From UBA4416 sp040376995 (GTDB lineage Bacteria; Bacteroidota; Bacteroidia; B-17B0; Aurantibacillaceae): a DNA stretch of 52,477 bases. This document shows, piece after piece, positions 7,740 to 17,673 of the stretch (positions are counted from its first letter, which is position 1; the number at the start of each line of letters is the position of its first letter). Both the position numbers and the translations under genes were made by a program. The stretch lies in assembly GCA_040376995.1 (NCBI GenBank), contig JBEIPP010000003.1, positions 1-52,477 on the forward strand. Direction: 5' to 3'. The notes beneath the pieces were generated by a model. That model worked only from the letters and a program-made list of their open reading frames with translations. It was not told the DNA's origin and ran no database searches.

Positions 7740-8867
7740 TTATTTCTTTTTTGATAAAGTTTTTGGTTTTACTACATGTGTTATTTTTTTAAACTCAGCC
7801 TCTAGTTGAGCAACAGAAGGTAAATTGTTTTGAAGATTTTTTGGAAGTTTTTCTAAAAACTTATACCCACTTACTCCAATAGGTTTTACTGTATCTCTTA
7901 ACGAATATTCTACTTCAATATTATCTTTGGTTCTACAAAGTAAAATACCAATAGTAGGATTATCTAGTTTATGTTTTATTTGTGTGTCGATAGCTGATAA
8001 ATAAAAATTTAACTTGCCAGTATGTTCAGGTTCAAACTCACCTGCTTTTAATTCGATGACAACATAACAACGTAAGTGTGTGTGATAAAACAATAAATCT
8101 ATTTTATAATCTTTTTTGCCCACTTTTATTGGATACTGGCTTCCAACGTATGCAAATCCTTGTCCTAGTTCTAATAAAAACTTTGTAAGCTGTTGGCTTA
8201 ATTGTAGTTCAATATCTCTTTCAGATGCATTTTTACTTAAAGTTAAAAAATCAAATATATACGGATCTTTAAGTGTTTGTATAACAAGTTCAGATTGTTT
8301 TTTCGGAAGCGTTAATTTAAAATTATTGATTGCTTTTCCCTGTCGTTTGTGTAATCCAGTATCAATTTGTAATGCTAAAACATTTCTACTCCAATTATTT
8401 TGTATGGATTGATGTAAGTAAAAAAGTGCTTGCTTATAATCCTTTATTTTATCAATAATCAAGCGATGATGTCCCCATGGAATTTGTCCCACAGCTTGTG
8501 GGACAATTAAAGTTTTCTGATTTCTTTTATTAATAGGCGTTTTAGCTAATTGTCCAACAGCTTGTTGGATAATTTCGCCTTGTGAATAAAACTCATAAAA
8601 TTGTTTGATGTAATATAAATTTGTTCTCGAAAATCCTTCTACATCTGAAAATTCTTTTTTTAAATCAATAGCTAATTGATCAATTATCGAAGCTCCCCAA
8701 TTGTATGTTTTTTGTTTTTCGGCAATGCTTTTACCAAGTTCCCAATAAAATTGTATAAGCTCTGTGTTAACTGCTATTGTTGCCTTTAATTGTGAACTAC
8801 GTACTTGCTCTTTAATAGTTTTTAGCCATTGAGTATCCGTTTTTTTATCCACCAATTTTGTAGGCAT
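7740..8867 (-). CDS. DUF1016 (YhcG-like) PDDEXK nuclease-domain protein with in-frame palindromes
   Basis: The 375-residue protein has the DUF1016 N-terminal helical domain (about residues 10-180) and a C-terminal PDDEXK nuclease fold with Asp257 and the pair Glu272-Leu-Lys274 (IELKAGEF), so the metal-dependent active site looks intact. The family is patchily distributed and often found with restriction-modification genes or mobile DNA, but here it sits among housekeeping genes, between gltX (16 bases away) and tadA. The region between the two domains contains the motif QAVGQ twice (102-106 and 124-128), each copy encoded by a DNA inverted repeat (see the repeat entries). The substrate is unknown. 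Confidence 0.85.
   Translation of the reverse strand: MPTKLVDKKTDTQWLKTIKEQVRSSQLKATIAVNTELIQFYWELGKSIAEKQKTYNWGASIIDQLAIDLKKEFSDVEGFSRTNLYYIKQFYEFYSQGEIIQQAVGQLAKTPINKRNQKTLIVPQAVGQIPWGHHRLIIDKIKDYKQALFYLHQSIQNNWSRNVLALQIDTGLHKRQGKAINNFKLTLPKKQSELVIQTLKDPYIFDFLTLSKNASERDIELQLSQQLTKFLLELGQGFAYVGSQYPIKVGKKDYKIDLLFYHTHLRCYVVIELKAGEFEPEHTGKLNFYLSAIDTQIKHKLDNPTIGILLCRTKDNIEVEYSLRDTVKPIGVSGYKFLEKLPKNLQNNLPSVAQLEAEFKKITHVVKPKTLSKKK
8484..8506. repeat. Perfect inverted repeat inside the DUF1016 gene (copy 1)
   Basis: TTGTCCCACA (8484-8493) and TGTGGGACAA (8497-8506) form a perfect 10-bp stem around the loop GCT. The repeat is read in frame as part of IVPQAVGQI in the DUF1016 protein. A related copy lies 45 bases away. 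Confidence 0.85.
8548..8574. repeat. Inverted repeat inside the DUF1016 gene (copy 2)
   Basis: AATTGTCCAACA (8548-8559) and TGTTGGATAATT (8563-8574) pair over 12 positions with one mismatch around the same GCT loop as copy 1. It encodes IIQQAVGQL. The two copies have the same frame, the same loop and largely matching arms, with compensating base changes in the stem (CCCACA/TGTGGG against CCAACA/TGTTGG). Confidence 0.85.
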
Positions 8868-8883
8868 CTTATTAGTTTTTTAT

Positions 8884-10404
8884 TTAGTTTAAACTTTTTA
8901 GAGCTGTATTTAATCTACTAATTGTTTCTTCTTTTCCAATTAAAGCTAACATATCAAATAATTGAGCTCCGCCAGCTACACCAGTTGTTAATACACGAAC
9001 TAATTGCATATCAATTTTACCTAATTCAGGTTCAACCGCCGCGAATAAATCATGTAAGCTAGTTGTTGTCCAATTATCTAGAGCTATTAATTTTTCAGTT
9101 AATTTGGTATAAGTTGCTTTCGAATTTTCATTCCATTTTTTAGCCATTACTTTTTCGTCATAACTTGTAGGTGCTGCAAAAAAGTAAGAACCTAAGTCAT
9201 AAAACTCAGTTACAAAATGAGCTTTCTCTTTTATCAATCTGCAAAATTCAGTCACAAAAGCTTTATCCTTTTTAATTCCTTTTGCTTCCAATAATGGCAT
9301 CACAGAATTCGCTAATTGCTCATCTGTTTGCATTCTTAAATATTGTTGGTTAAACCATTTTGTTTTTTCTGGATCAAATTTTGCACCTGATTTATTAACA
9401 CGCTCAAAAGAAAAATTAGCAATTAATTCTTCTTTGCTCATAATCTCACGGTTATCACCAGGATTCCATCCTAATAAGGCTAACATGTTAATGAAAGCAT
9501 CTGGAGTAAATCCTGATTCTCTGTAACCAACATATTTTTCGCCAGTACGCTCATCATACCAATCTAATGGAAACATTGGTAAGCCTGATTTATCACGTTT
9601 AGATAATTTTCCGTTCCCGTCAGGTTTTAAAATTAAAGGTAAGTGAGCTAGTTTTGGCATATCTTCTTCTAAGCCTAAATAACGATAAATTAAAATATGT
9701 GATGGAGCGCTTGGTAACCATTCTTCTCCACGCACAGCATGAGATATTTTCATTTCAATATCATCTACAATATGAGCTAAATGATACGTCGGCATTCCAT
9801 CCGATTTTAATAATACCTTATCATCCACTTGAGATGAATTTACAGTTACCCAACCACGAATGATATCATGAAAACGAATTTCTTCGTTACGAGGTACTTT
9901 TAAACGAACCACATAAGGCGCTCCGCTATCCATTAATTTTTTTACTTCATCTTCTGCTAACGTTAATGAGTTACGCATGTTTTGACGAGTAATGGCATTA
10001 TATTGAGGAGCAACTACTTTAGCAGCTTCTAAACGCTTACGCATTTCATCTAATTCTTCAGATGTATCAAATGCAACATAAGCATGACCTGATGCAATTA
10101 ATTGGTCGGAATATTTTTTATAGATACCTAATTCTTTTCTTTCGCTTTGACGGTATGGTGCATAAGGTCCATCACCAAAACCAACACCCTCGTTTGGCTC
10201 AATACCACACCATTTTAAAGCATTAATAATATATTCTTCGGCACCATTAACGTAACGTGTTTGGTCAGTATCTTCAATACGTAACACAAAATCGCCACCA
10301 TGTTTTTTTGCAAATAAATAACTAAATAAAGCGGTACGAACGCCACCCATATGTAAACCGCCAGTTGGACTTGGCGCAAAACGTAATCTTACTCTTTTTT
10401 CCAT
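8884..10404 (-). CDS. gltX: Glutamate--tRNA ligase
   Basis: GltX charges tRNA-Glu with glutamate. The class I synthetase HIGH motif appears as PSPTGGLHMGG near the N-terminus, and the KMSKS motif appears as KLSKRD in the middle. The length from the chosen start is 506 residues, normal for the family. I choose the ATG at 10404 (MEKRVRLRFAPSPTG) over an in-frame start at 10431, because a TAnnTTTG-type -7 box lies at 10418-10411, between the two candidates, so the longer form would start upstream of transcription. It leads the cluster gltX-DUF1016-tadA-SDR. Confidence 0.95.
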   Translation of the reverse strand: MEKRVRLRFAPSPTGGLHMGGVRTALFSYLFAKKHGGDFVLRIEDTDQTRYVNGAEEYIINALKWCGIEPNEGVGFGDGPYAPYRQSERKELGIYKKYSDQLIASGHAYVAFDTSEELDEMRKRLEAAKVVAPQYNAITRQNMRNSLTLAEDEVKKLMDSGAPYVVRLKVPRNEEIRFHDIIRGWVTVNSSQVDDKVLLKSDGMPTYHLAHIVDDIEMKISHAVRGEEWLPSAPSHILIYRYLGLEEDMPKLAHLPLILKPDGNGKLSKRDKSGLPMFPLDWYDERTGEKYVGYRESGFTPDAFINMLALLGWNPGDNREIMSKEELIANFSFERVNKSGAKFDPEKTKWFNQQYLRMQTDEQLANSVMPLLEAKGIKKDKAFVTEFCRLIKEKAHFVTEFYDLGSYFFAAPTSYDEKVMAKKWNENSKATYTKLTEKLIALDNWTTTSLHDLFAAVEPELGKIDMQLVRVLTTGVAGGAQLFDMLALIGKEETISRLNTALKSLN

Positions 10405-10410
10405 AGGGTG

Positions 10411-10418
10411 CAAAGATA
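10411..10418 (-). promoter_or_regulatory. Promoter -7 element of gltX
   Basis: On the minus strand TATCTTTG matches TAnnTTTG exactly and ends 6 bases before the gltX ATG. The message would have almost no 5' leader. I see no convincing -33 TTTG at the usual distance. Confidence 0.5.
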
Positions 10419-10552
10419 CTAAAAAACCCAAAATAGGAAGGCTTGTAAAATGGTATTTTTTTGCTAGCTTTAGTATATAAGAAGCTTGTTATAGGTAAAT
10501 ATTGTTTTTTGCTTTTGGGTTTCTGGTATTTGCATAATAGACATTAATTTAT

Positions 10553-11533
10553 ATGGTTATGACATCAAAAGATTTTAATCCGTTTTTATTTTACAGTGCT
10601 CAATTGCAAGAGTTATTGCTTAAGTCTTCTAAAGAAAAAAATCCAGCTTTATGGTTATATAAAAATAATGCACGAACAATATTATTTATGTTAGAAGCCT
10701 TAACAAGGCTTCATAATCATGCTTTTGATGAAAAATTATTTGAAAAATGGAATAAGCGATTTAAAAAGTTGGAAGATTTATTTGGGGAGATCGATCAATA
10801 TATAGTTCTTGAAAATGAACTCAAGCTCAATAAAAAAATAGCAAAGGAGGTGGTAAAATATTTCACGATTAACACAGCTAATTATCTCGAAAAATGCAAT
10901 CGTCGTTTAGTAGAAAAAGAATGGTTTAAAGATAAGTTACATTCTTTTGATTACAAATTAGGTGAATTTGATGTAACATATAATCAAGGTTATTTAGATG
11001 ATTTAAAACATACTATGCTTGATGAAATTGATTCTATTTTAAAATTTGCAAAAAAGTTTAACTACCAATTTACTAAAATTGAAGAAGAAGTTCATGAATT
11101 GAGACGTAAATTGAGATGGATAGGCATTTATGCTCAATCGTTAAATGGCTTAGTTCAATTAAAAAAATCATCTAAAAAAACGAAATTTAAAATAAATTAT
11201 TTCACAAATGAAATTTTAAAATCTCCCTATAATGTGTTGCCTCCTCCTCCAAAAAACAAATCTCTTATCGAATTAGATCATGATTCATTTTTTGCTTTAA
11301 GTTGGATGATAAAAGAACTTGGAACGTTAAAGGATCAAGGATTGAAAATTCAAAAATTAAGTGATGCTCTTTTTATTTCAGAAGATATAACGCAACAACA
11401 AGCAAATAAAAAAGCTTTGAAGTTATTAGGATTTGATTTGAATACACCAGAAAATGTTTTAAAACGATCCTCTGAAATAGTAGAAACATTTTTGACAAAA
11501 GATAAAATTTTAGAAAAATTAATTATCGAATAA
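10553..11533 (+). CDS. Helical cytoplasmic protein, unknown function (weak CHAD resemblance)
   Basis: This 326-residue protein has no signal peptide or membrane segment and is rich in Lys, Glu and Leu, so it should be mostly alpha-helical. Two stretches, ARTILFMLEALTRLHN (about 40-55) and EEVHELRRKLRWIGIYAQ (about 182-199), have the spacing of basic and hydrophobic residues seen in CHAD helical bundles, which bind polyphosphate. The conserved His and Arg pattern of true CHAD domains is not convincingly repeated, so this is only a suggestion. An alternative start is the ATG at 10559. Its 3' end overlaps the convergent PorU2 gene by 11 bases. Confidence 0.65.
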   Translation: MVMTSKDFNPFLFYSAQLQELLLKSSKEKNPALWLYKNNARTILFMLEALTRLHNHAFDEKLFEKWNKRFKKLEDLFGEIDQYIVLENELKLNKKIAKEVVKYFTINTANYLEKCNRRLVEKEWFKDKLHSFDYKLGEFDVTYNQGYLDDLKHTMLDEIDSILKFAKKFNYQFTKIEEEVHELRRKLRWIGIYAQSLNGLVQLKKSSKKTKFKINYFTNEILKSPYNVLPPPPKNKSLIELDHDSFFALSWMIKELGTLKDQGLKIQKLSDALFISEDITQQQANKKALKLLGFDLNTPENVLKRSSEIVETFLTKDKILEKLIIE

Positions 11534-14500
11534 TTACCATTTTTCCAAAACCTTTTTTAAAGAAAGAATCAGCTTCAGTTTGATTTTTTTCTACTGCTTC
11601 ATTGTTATGTCGAGTAATAACCTTGTATAAATACACACCATTTGCAAGCTTATCTCCAAATTCATCTTTCCCGTCCCAAGCGTATTCTGTTATATTTCTT
11701 CCAATATGTATATTACCTAATTCGTTTTTAGTTATTTCTTTTACTACTTTTCCAGTAATAGTCATAATCTGAATAGTAAACATATCAGGTATTTCGTTGC
11801 CAGTTAATGTGAAAACAAAACGCGTTGATGTACTAAAAGGGTTGGGATAGTTTAACACTTCCGTTACAGTTTGTTTGTTCACAATTTCAAACTGTATATT
11901 ATAATCTACGGATCCTGAAACATTTTTACTTCTATCTGCCGCTTGAACTATTAATTTATATTTACCGTCTTCTGCAAATTCAGGTTTCCATTCTATCTTA
12001 CATGAATTATTTGGCAATTGTGCTGGAGTAAATTGTAATGCATTACTAAAGTATAATCGTTTTTCTGTAGATTGTTTTGGGTATTTAATAAATATATTAA
12101 AACTTGAAGTGTCGTTTAATGCTAAATATTTATTTTCGTCTTTTAAGGTAACTAGGATGTGTGGTTTTGAAGAAATAATATCTCCATTTAAAATATGAGC
12201 TCCGTCAAAAGTTACATCTAGTAATGGATTAATATTATCTTTATTTACATTAAAGCCTAAACGGGCAATATTATTAAAGTGGTATTGTTCTAACTGATAT
12301 CTTGAATTTGTTTCTGGATTTACATCTATCCATAAATAATTAAATCCAGGATATTTATGAGTGTCAAATTTTATAGTATCAACAATTACCTGACCAGAAA
12401 TAAATGGACTAGCCTTTAATTTTTGAGGGATTGTGTGTGAAATTCGATTAGCGTCTTCTAGCCAATAAGTAACAACTAAACTATCATTAAATGGCTCAGT
12501 ACCTATGTTTTCAATTGGCAAATGAATAATTAAATTATCACCTTCTTGAATAGCTTGCAAGCCCGTATTATTAGTAAACCCTTTTTTAGGATTAATGGCA
12601 CATTCAGGAATTGGATCATAAATTACCTGCCATTTTTTTAATTGTGGAGTTATATGAAGCGTGTTATCACTCATTAATGCAACTAATTTTATTCTTGGAT
12701 AAATAGTAGCGTCTATATAATTAAACAAGTTTAAAACATCAAAATTATTTTTGTAAAATGTAGCTAAGGTATCAATGTTTCCATTAATATTTAATCCTAC
12801 AACTTTTAATGCTAAACTATCATTGGTTGTGTTTTGTGTGGTGTATTTCCAATGTAAGCTATTCCATTTTGTGGTTGGTCCAATGATTTCAGATTCAACA
12901 TATCCATTATCCCATTTAGTAGTAATGGTATCTGTTAATGTTATAGTAGTGCTTGGAGATGCTGCAATCACTTCAGAGGCGCTTCCTATTAATGGAATAT
13001 TTCGTTTTTTTCCGAAAATAATCATTGGCAGGGAATCAGCTACAGTTCTGATATTTGCACTGCCAAAACTTTCAAAGGCTTGGTATAACGAATTATTATA
13101 AGTGCTAGCATAATGAGCATCGCTACTATATGCTAGTATGTAGTTATTTACAGGTACAGCATTCAAAAAATTTAAAAGATCTGTTTGCCAATTTGGAGCA
13201 GCTCCGCAATAAGTGTTTTGACCAAAATCAAAAGATGCACGATTTTCGTTGGCAAATGCTAAACAGTTTGAATAAGTTGGAGTAAATCCTGGAGAAGTAA
13301 CAGATGAAGTCCATGGTTTTATGGAAATAGAATCAAAAACAGCAATAGACCAACCGTTAAATGCGAAGTGCCAATTTGATTCAAGAGATGTATTAAGAGA
13401 ATATTGTATACCCATTAAACCAGAGCTGGAATATCCGTTTTTACAATTAACACTTATTGTATTGTTAATGAAACCAAATTTTCGTTGTGGTTTCATATAA
13501 TTTACAAATTGATATTTGTTATTTTTAAATTGATGAAAGTGAGCTTGTGCCCAACCATGCTTAGTTCCAATTACTTGAAAAGAACTTTCTCTCCATTTTA
13601 AATTATCAGTTGGTAAAATAGAATCTTTTGTAATTCTCCAAAAATATACTGTACTATCGGCATAAGGTAAATTCACTGTCCATTCTATAACGCCACCTGA
13701 ACTAGTTACAATTGTTGAATTAATGGGATTTATAAAAGTGTCATTCGTGTCAAGTTGTATTCTGTAATTTGCACTAGTTGCAAAAGGATCTGCCGTAGAT
13801 GCTTTTAATGTAATTTGAGGAACGGTAGGTATGATAGCATATTGACTTGGGTAAACAGGAATAACATCTCCTCCTGAAATAAATAAATCAACAGTTCCTA
13901 TAGTTGAATTATTGGTTTCGGATAATTCATCTATTTCGTTAAACTGGTCAATCTTTACTTTAAATTGATTTAATCCAATACCATTTTCAAAATCTTTTAA
14001 GATGAAAAATTTAAGTGTACCATTATTAAAAGGTGCTTTAACTTTATGATAAAATGCAATAGAGTCGCCATTAGGAAAATAGCGTTCTGTTTTTACAATA
14101 AATGAGTCTAATACAGCTCTGCCATTGTTTTTTATATTAATGATTACTCCAATAGAATCTACGTAAGATGAGGGATCTAATGAGATGTATGCATTTTTAA
14201 TTTCATAATCTGGCTTGGTAAATGCGTTTATTTTAACAGATGGATCTCCTTCTAAAGTCATTTCTAAACTTGTGATTTCTTGTAGTTGCCCATACAAAGC
14301 AGTTTTTAAACAGGTATTTCTTACAGCATCTCCAATACCTTGGCTATAAGTTTCATAGGCTAAAGATCTATAAATTCGATCTGAATAATTATACAATGGC
14401 CCTACCACTCCTGTTGACGAAGACGCAATAAAACCTATACTTCCCTTTTCATTTATTAAGGTAAACTTTTCACTTGTGCTATTTCCACCTGGCAGATGAA

Positions 14501-16550
14501 TATCTCCAGAGTAGCATGAATTAGCTAAAAATAATGGATATTTATCTTTATTATCATAAGCGTTTGGATCATCAATCGCTTGATCAAATCCTGTTACAGA
14601 TCCGTGTCCAAAAAATGTAATGAGAGATGTTCCATAGTTTATTAGTTGAGTTACAGAATCACTTACTGTAATTTGAATGGGAGCAGTTGTTGTTTTTTGA
14701 AAATTATAAACTTTAGCGCCATATAAGGTATCTTTTATAATGTTTGCAAAATCTTGAAGGTATTGTTGAAATTGTGTTTGCTGAGAACCAAAGGCGCCAC
14801 CACTAAAATGTAACACGCGTTTGTGCCAATCTTGTGGCTGTGAAGCGTATATTCCGTGAACTGAATGCGTTTCGTGTGATATTACTTTATTTAAATAGTT
14901 TGTTACTTCTGTTTCGTTATTTGCCGAAATACGACCTATTGGAATAAATGGAGTACTTGAATTTGAACCATGTATTCCAGATGTTAAAAGATTATCTGAT
15001 GGTGGAATTCCCATTGTAGGTATTTTACAATCTTCCCAATAGGACAAATTACTTCTTACCAAGGTTTGCTTAATAGATTTCCCTATTAATAATAAATATT
15101 TAGGAGGAACAGGTAAACTATCACTTAAGTAACGGCAGAAATTTTTTATAGATAAAGGATTTTTAATATTTCCATAAGCAAATTGATCATATAAGTCGCT
15201 AATATTAGCCATGATTACATGATGAGACCCACCAGAAACACTTTGTCTATAATTTTTATAATCGTTTGCTGGTGCTAGTAAACTTTCGTGTGTGATAATA
15301 ACAAATGCTGAATCTGGATTGGATGTTTTATAGTTAACAAAAAATCCAGTTTGATTAACAGGCGTTAAAGACGTAACTGAATAAATATTTGCACTTGTGG
15401 TAAGAAAACATTCTTTTTGAGAAAGTGAATTTGGAATTAAAAACTTTACATTATTTCCTGAAGTAACTGTAGTGATAATTTTATGATTGGTTAAATCATA
15501 TAATAATACTTGGGAAGAACCCACATTTACATTTTGTATTTCAAAATAACTTTTGAGGCCTGGGGCGTTATCTACAAAAAAACGTTGTTCGGATGAATTT
15601 AAAAAATTGGGTATCTGAGGATATTTAATAGAAATATAATGAACATTTGTAGAATTGTTTGTTGTAATTAATGGATCATTAAAACTGGTAATACGTAATA
15701 CAGAAGAGTTTTGTAATTGATCAGAAGTAATTTGTTTTTGTACCAATATTTGATTGTAGCCGTAAAAAATTGTGTCATGTAGGTTAATATAGTTTCCTGC
15801 CGAATTTAAATAATCCAATTTTATTTGATGGTCGTAACTTATGCCACTATTATATTTGGCACTCGAGCCTGAATAGTTTGATTTTATATAAACCGGTAAG
15901 GAAGGCGATTGAAAAACATTTATATTACCGAAATTTGTTTGCGTTGTATTGCCTTTGTTTATGGTTATCCCATATCCTTCCGCTTTAATATATCTTGGAT
16001 CGTAAATTCCATCATAAGCAGGGTAACCGTTAGAGTAACTATTAGTATAAGCTTCTACTTTTTCTGAATAAAAATAATTTGAAGGTGTATAACCTAAAAA
16101 ATTAACATCTGTTTCTGGGGTTACTCTTTTATTACTAATAGAATTATTCCAAGTTAAATACGCATAGTTTGTATCGTTAAACAATGCAATGTATGGGTTT
16201 GGCAATCTATCGATATTAGTGTATGCTAAAGAATCAAATACACCATCATTTTTTTTAGCAAAAAATTCTATATAGTCTGTAGAGTTAAAAACATCATCAC
16301 TCTCGTTATTGATGGTAATATACTGCTCTTCGCCTTTAATGAATAACTGAAAATTTTTAGGGTTGATTGATGCTAAAGGTATTCCTGCATTAATTAAAGT
16401 AGTATAATTAATTCTGTATAAGCCAGTACTAGGGATATTAATGCGATAATGTTTTTGTGAATAGTTTATCCATTCATTGCCATACTTTTGAGCAGCTAAA
16501 TTAGCTGTTATGAAAATCAAAAAATATAAAGCGAATAAACGTTTTATCAT
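11523..16550 (-). CDS. T9SS sortase-like C25 peptidase, PorU2 type
   Basis: This 1675-residue protein has a signal peptide (about 1-20), an N-terminal beta-rich region, a gingipain-type C25 peptidase domain (about 385-760), Ig- and CARDB-like beta-sandwich regions, and a C-terminal sorting-domain-like module from about residue 1562 ending in KKGFGKMVIIR. The C25 catalytic pair is present: His649 in FFGHGS and Cys679 in NSCYSGD. PorU-type proteins cleave T9SS sorting signals at the cell surface and link cargo to anionic LPS. The large size and domain order fit the PorU2 variant better than classical PorU of about 1150 residues. Its ATG overlaps the stop of the PorV-type gene by 4 bases, so the pair is translationally coupled. 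Confidence 0.88.
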   Translation of the reverse strand: MIKRLFALYFLIFITANLAAQKYGNEWINYSQKHYRINIPSTGLYRINYTTLINAGIPLASINPKNFQLFIKGEEQYITINNESDDVFNSTDYIEFFAKKNDGVFDSLAYTNIDRLPNPYIALFNDTNYAYLTWNNSISNKRVTPETDVNFLGYTPSNYFYSEKVEAYTNSYSNGYPAYDGIYDPRYIKAEGYGITINKGNTTQTNFGNINVFQSPSLPVYIKSNYSGSSAKYNSGISYDHQIKLDYLNSAGNYINLHDTIFYGYNQILVQKQITSDQLQNSSVLRITSFNDPLITTNNSTNVHYISIKYPQIPNFLNSSEQRFFVDNAPGLKSYFEIQNVNVGSSQVLLYDLTNHKIITTVTSGNNVKFLIPNSLSQKECFLTTSANIYSVTSLTPVNQTGFFVNYKTSNPDSAFVIITHESLLAPANDYKNYRQSVSGGSHHVIMANISDLYDQFAYGNIKNPLSIKNFCRYLSDSLPVPPKYLLLIGKSIKQTLVRSNLSYWEDCKIPTMGIPPSDNLLTSGIHGSNSSTPFIPIGRISANNETEVTNYLNKVISHETHSVHGIYASQPQDWHKRVLHFSGGAFGSQQTQFQQYLQDFANIIKDTLYGAKVYNFQKTTTAPIQITVSDSVTQLINYGTSLITFFGHGSVTGFDQAIDDPNAYDNKDKYPLFLANSCYSGDIHLPGGNSTSEKFTLINEKGSIGFIASSSTGVVGPLYNYSDRIYRSLAYETYSQGIGDAVRNTCLKTALYGQLQEITSLEMTLEGDPSVKINAFTKPDYEIKNAYISLDPSSYVDSIGVIINIKNNGRAVLDSFIVKTERYFPNGDSIAFYHKVKAPFNNGTLKFFILKDFENGIGLNQFKVKIDQFNEIDELSETNNSTIGTVDLFISGGDVIPVYPSQYAIIPTVPQITLKASTADPFATSANYRIQLDTNDTFINPINSTIVTSSGGVIEWTVNLPYADSTVYFWRITKDSILPTDNLKWRESSFQVIGTKHGWAQAHFHQFKNNKYQFVNYMKPQRKFGFINNTISVNCKNGYSSSGLMGIQYSLNTSLESNWHFAFNGWSIAVFDSISIKPWTSSVTSPGFTPTYSNCLAFANENRASFDFGQNTYCGAAPNWQTDLLNFLNAVPVNNYILAYSSDAHYASTYNNSLYQAFESFGSANIRTVADSLPMIIFGKKRNIPLIGSASEVIAASPSTTITLTDTITTKWDNGYVESEIIGPTTKWNSLHWKYTTQNTTNDSLALKVVGLNINGNIDTLATFYKNNFDVLNLFNYIDATIYPRIKLVALMSDNTLHITPQLKKWQVIYDPIPECAINPKKGFTNNTGLQAIQEGDNLIIHLPIENIGTEPFNDSLVVTYWLEDANRISHTIPQKLKASPFISGQVIVDTIKFDTHKYPGFNYLWIDVNPETNSRYQLEQYHFNNIARLGFNVNKDNINPLLDVTFDGAHILNGDIISSKPHILVTLKDENKYLALNDTSSFNIFIKYPKQSTEKRLYFSNALQFTPAQLPNNSCKIEWKPEFAEDGKYKLIVQAADRSKNVSGSVDYNIQFEIVNKQTVTEVLNYPNPFSTSTRFVFTLTGNEIPDMFTIQIMTITGKVVKEITKNELGNIHIGRNITEYAWDGKDEFGDKLANGVYLYKVITRHNNEAVEKNQTEADSFFKKGFGKMVIIR

Positions 16551-17644
16551 TTAACTATCTTTTTATTAATATCAATTTTTACGGTGAAAATATGCGAATA
16601 AAGAGATGTTGAAACATTTCCAATATTTGTCATAGCATAATCTAAAGCAAAAACTTTGTATTTAATACCCACGCCAATATTTGGTTGAACCGTAGTAACA
16701 TCTGTTCCAATTACATTTTTCGATTTTTGAATATTTCCAATACCACCTCTTAAAAAGATAAAATTTTTGTACCCTACTTCTAGCCCTAGGGCTGGCTCCA
16801 TACTCCACGCATTTGTTTTGATAACGGTATTACGTTTACCATCAAACGTATTAATAAAGTTTAATTCGCCGCCAATTGAAATACGGTCGTTCCAAACATA
16901 CCAAGTTCTTGTAGCTCCTAAAATTAAACGAGGAACAGTTACTTCAACAGAGTTAGCAGGAATGTCATTGCCTGTTACAGCAAACGTTTGTTTCATATCG
17001 TCGGATAAATTATAGCTCCATGCATTAAACGTTCCAGTAATATCTCTTGCCATGGCTGCAAAGCGCCATTTTTTGTAATCATACATGGCACCAGCATCCA
17101 ATCCAAAACCCCAAGCTCCAGCAAAATCTCCTATTTTACGTCGAATAATTTTTGCGTTTACACCAATTTTTAATCCTTTAATTTTTGCCATATTTCTGGC
17201 ATACGATAATAAAACTGCTACATCAACCGCATTAAATGATTTTAAACGAGAGTAATCTACATTTCCATTAGCATCAATTAATTCGGTAGTGTTTGGAATA
17301 TTATCTACACCAAATCGAATAAAAGTAATTCCTGCAACACTATTGCTATCTAACCGTTTAGAACCTCCAATAAAATCATATTTAGCAATACCTGCAAAGT
17401 ATTCGGCATGCATTAAGCCAACTTGTAAATTGCTTTTTTGTAATTGTAAGCCTGCTGGATTCCAGTATCCTGCAGTCACATCGTTTACAGAGGCCACATT
17501 AGCATTGGCCATTGATAAAGCACGAGCGCCTACGCCCACACTTAAAAATTCATTACTATACTTGGCTACTTGTGCTTTAAATGAAAAAGTAACCCCCAAT
17601 AGAATGAATAGGATAATTAGAACTTTATTTGAAAGAATACGCAT
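16547..17644 (-). CDS. PorV/PorQ-family outer-membrane beta-barrel (PorV2-like)
   Basis: This 365-residue protein has a signal peptide ending near QVAKY, then the family hallmark FLSVGVGARALSMANANVA and VNDVTAGYWNPAGL, followed by alternating strands of a FadL-like barrel. PorV carries T9SS cargo from the translocon to the PorU sortase. The coupled gene order with PorU2 supports that role. It follows the SGNH gene by 29 bases. Confidence 0.88.
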   Translation of the reverse strand: MRILSNKVLIILFILLGVTFSFKAQVAKYSNEFLSVGVGARALSMANANVASVNDVTAGYWNPAGLQLQKSNLQVGLMHAEYFAGIAKYDFIGGSKRLDSNSVAGITFIRFGVDNIPNTTELIDANGNVDYSRLKSFNAVDVAVLLSYARNMAKIKGLKIGVNAKIIRRKIGDFAGAWGFGLDAGAMYDYKKWRFAAMARDITGTFNAWSYNLSDDMKQTFAVTGNDIPANSVEVTVPRLILGATRTWYVWNDRISIGGELNFINTFDGKRNTVIKTNAWSMEPALGLEVGYKNFIFLRGGIGNIQKSKNVIGTDVTTVQPNIGVGIKYKVFALDYAMTNIGNVSTSLYSHIFTVKIDINKKIVK

Positions 17645-17673
17645 ACGTTAATTGACCTTTAAAAATAATGAAT

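Noticed and set aside
8484..8574. CRISPR-like repeat pair
   Set aside because: There are only two copies, they are inside a coding gene and in frame, and they lack the conserved identity and spacer layout of a CRISPR array.
7740..8867. DUF1016 gene as part of a defence island or restriction system
   Set aside because: Its neighbours are gltX and tadA, and no methyltransferase, specificity subunit or other defence gene is present in the window.
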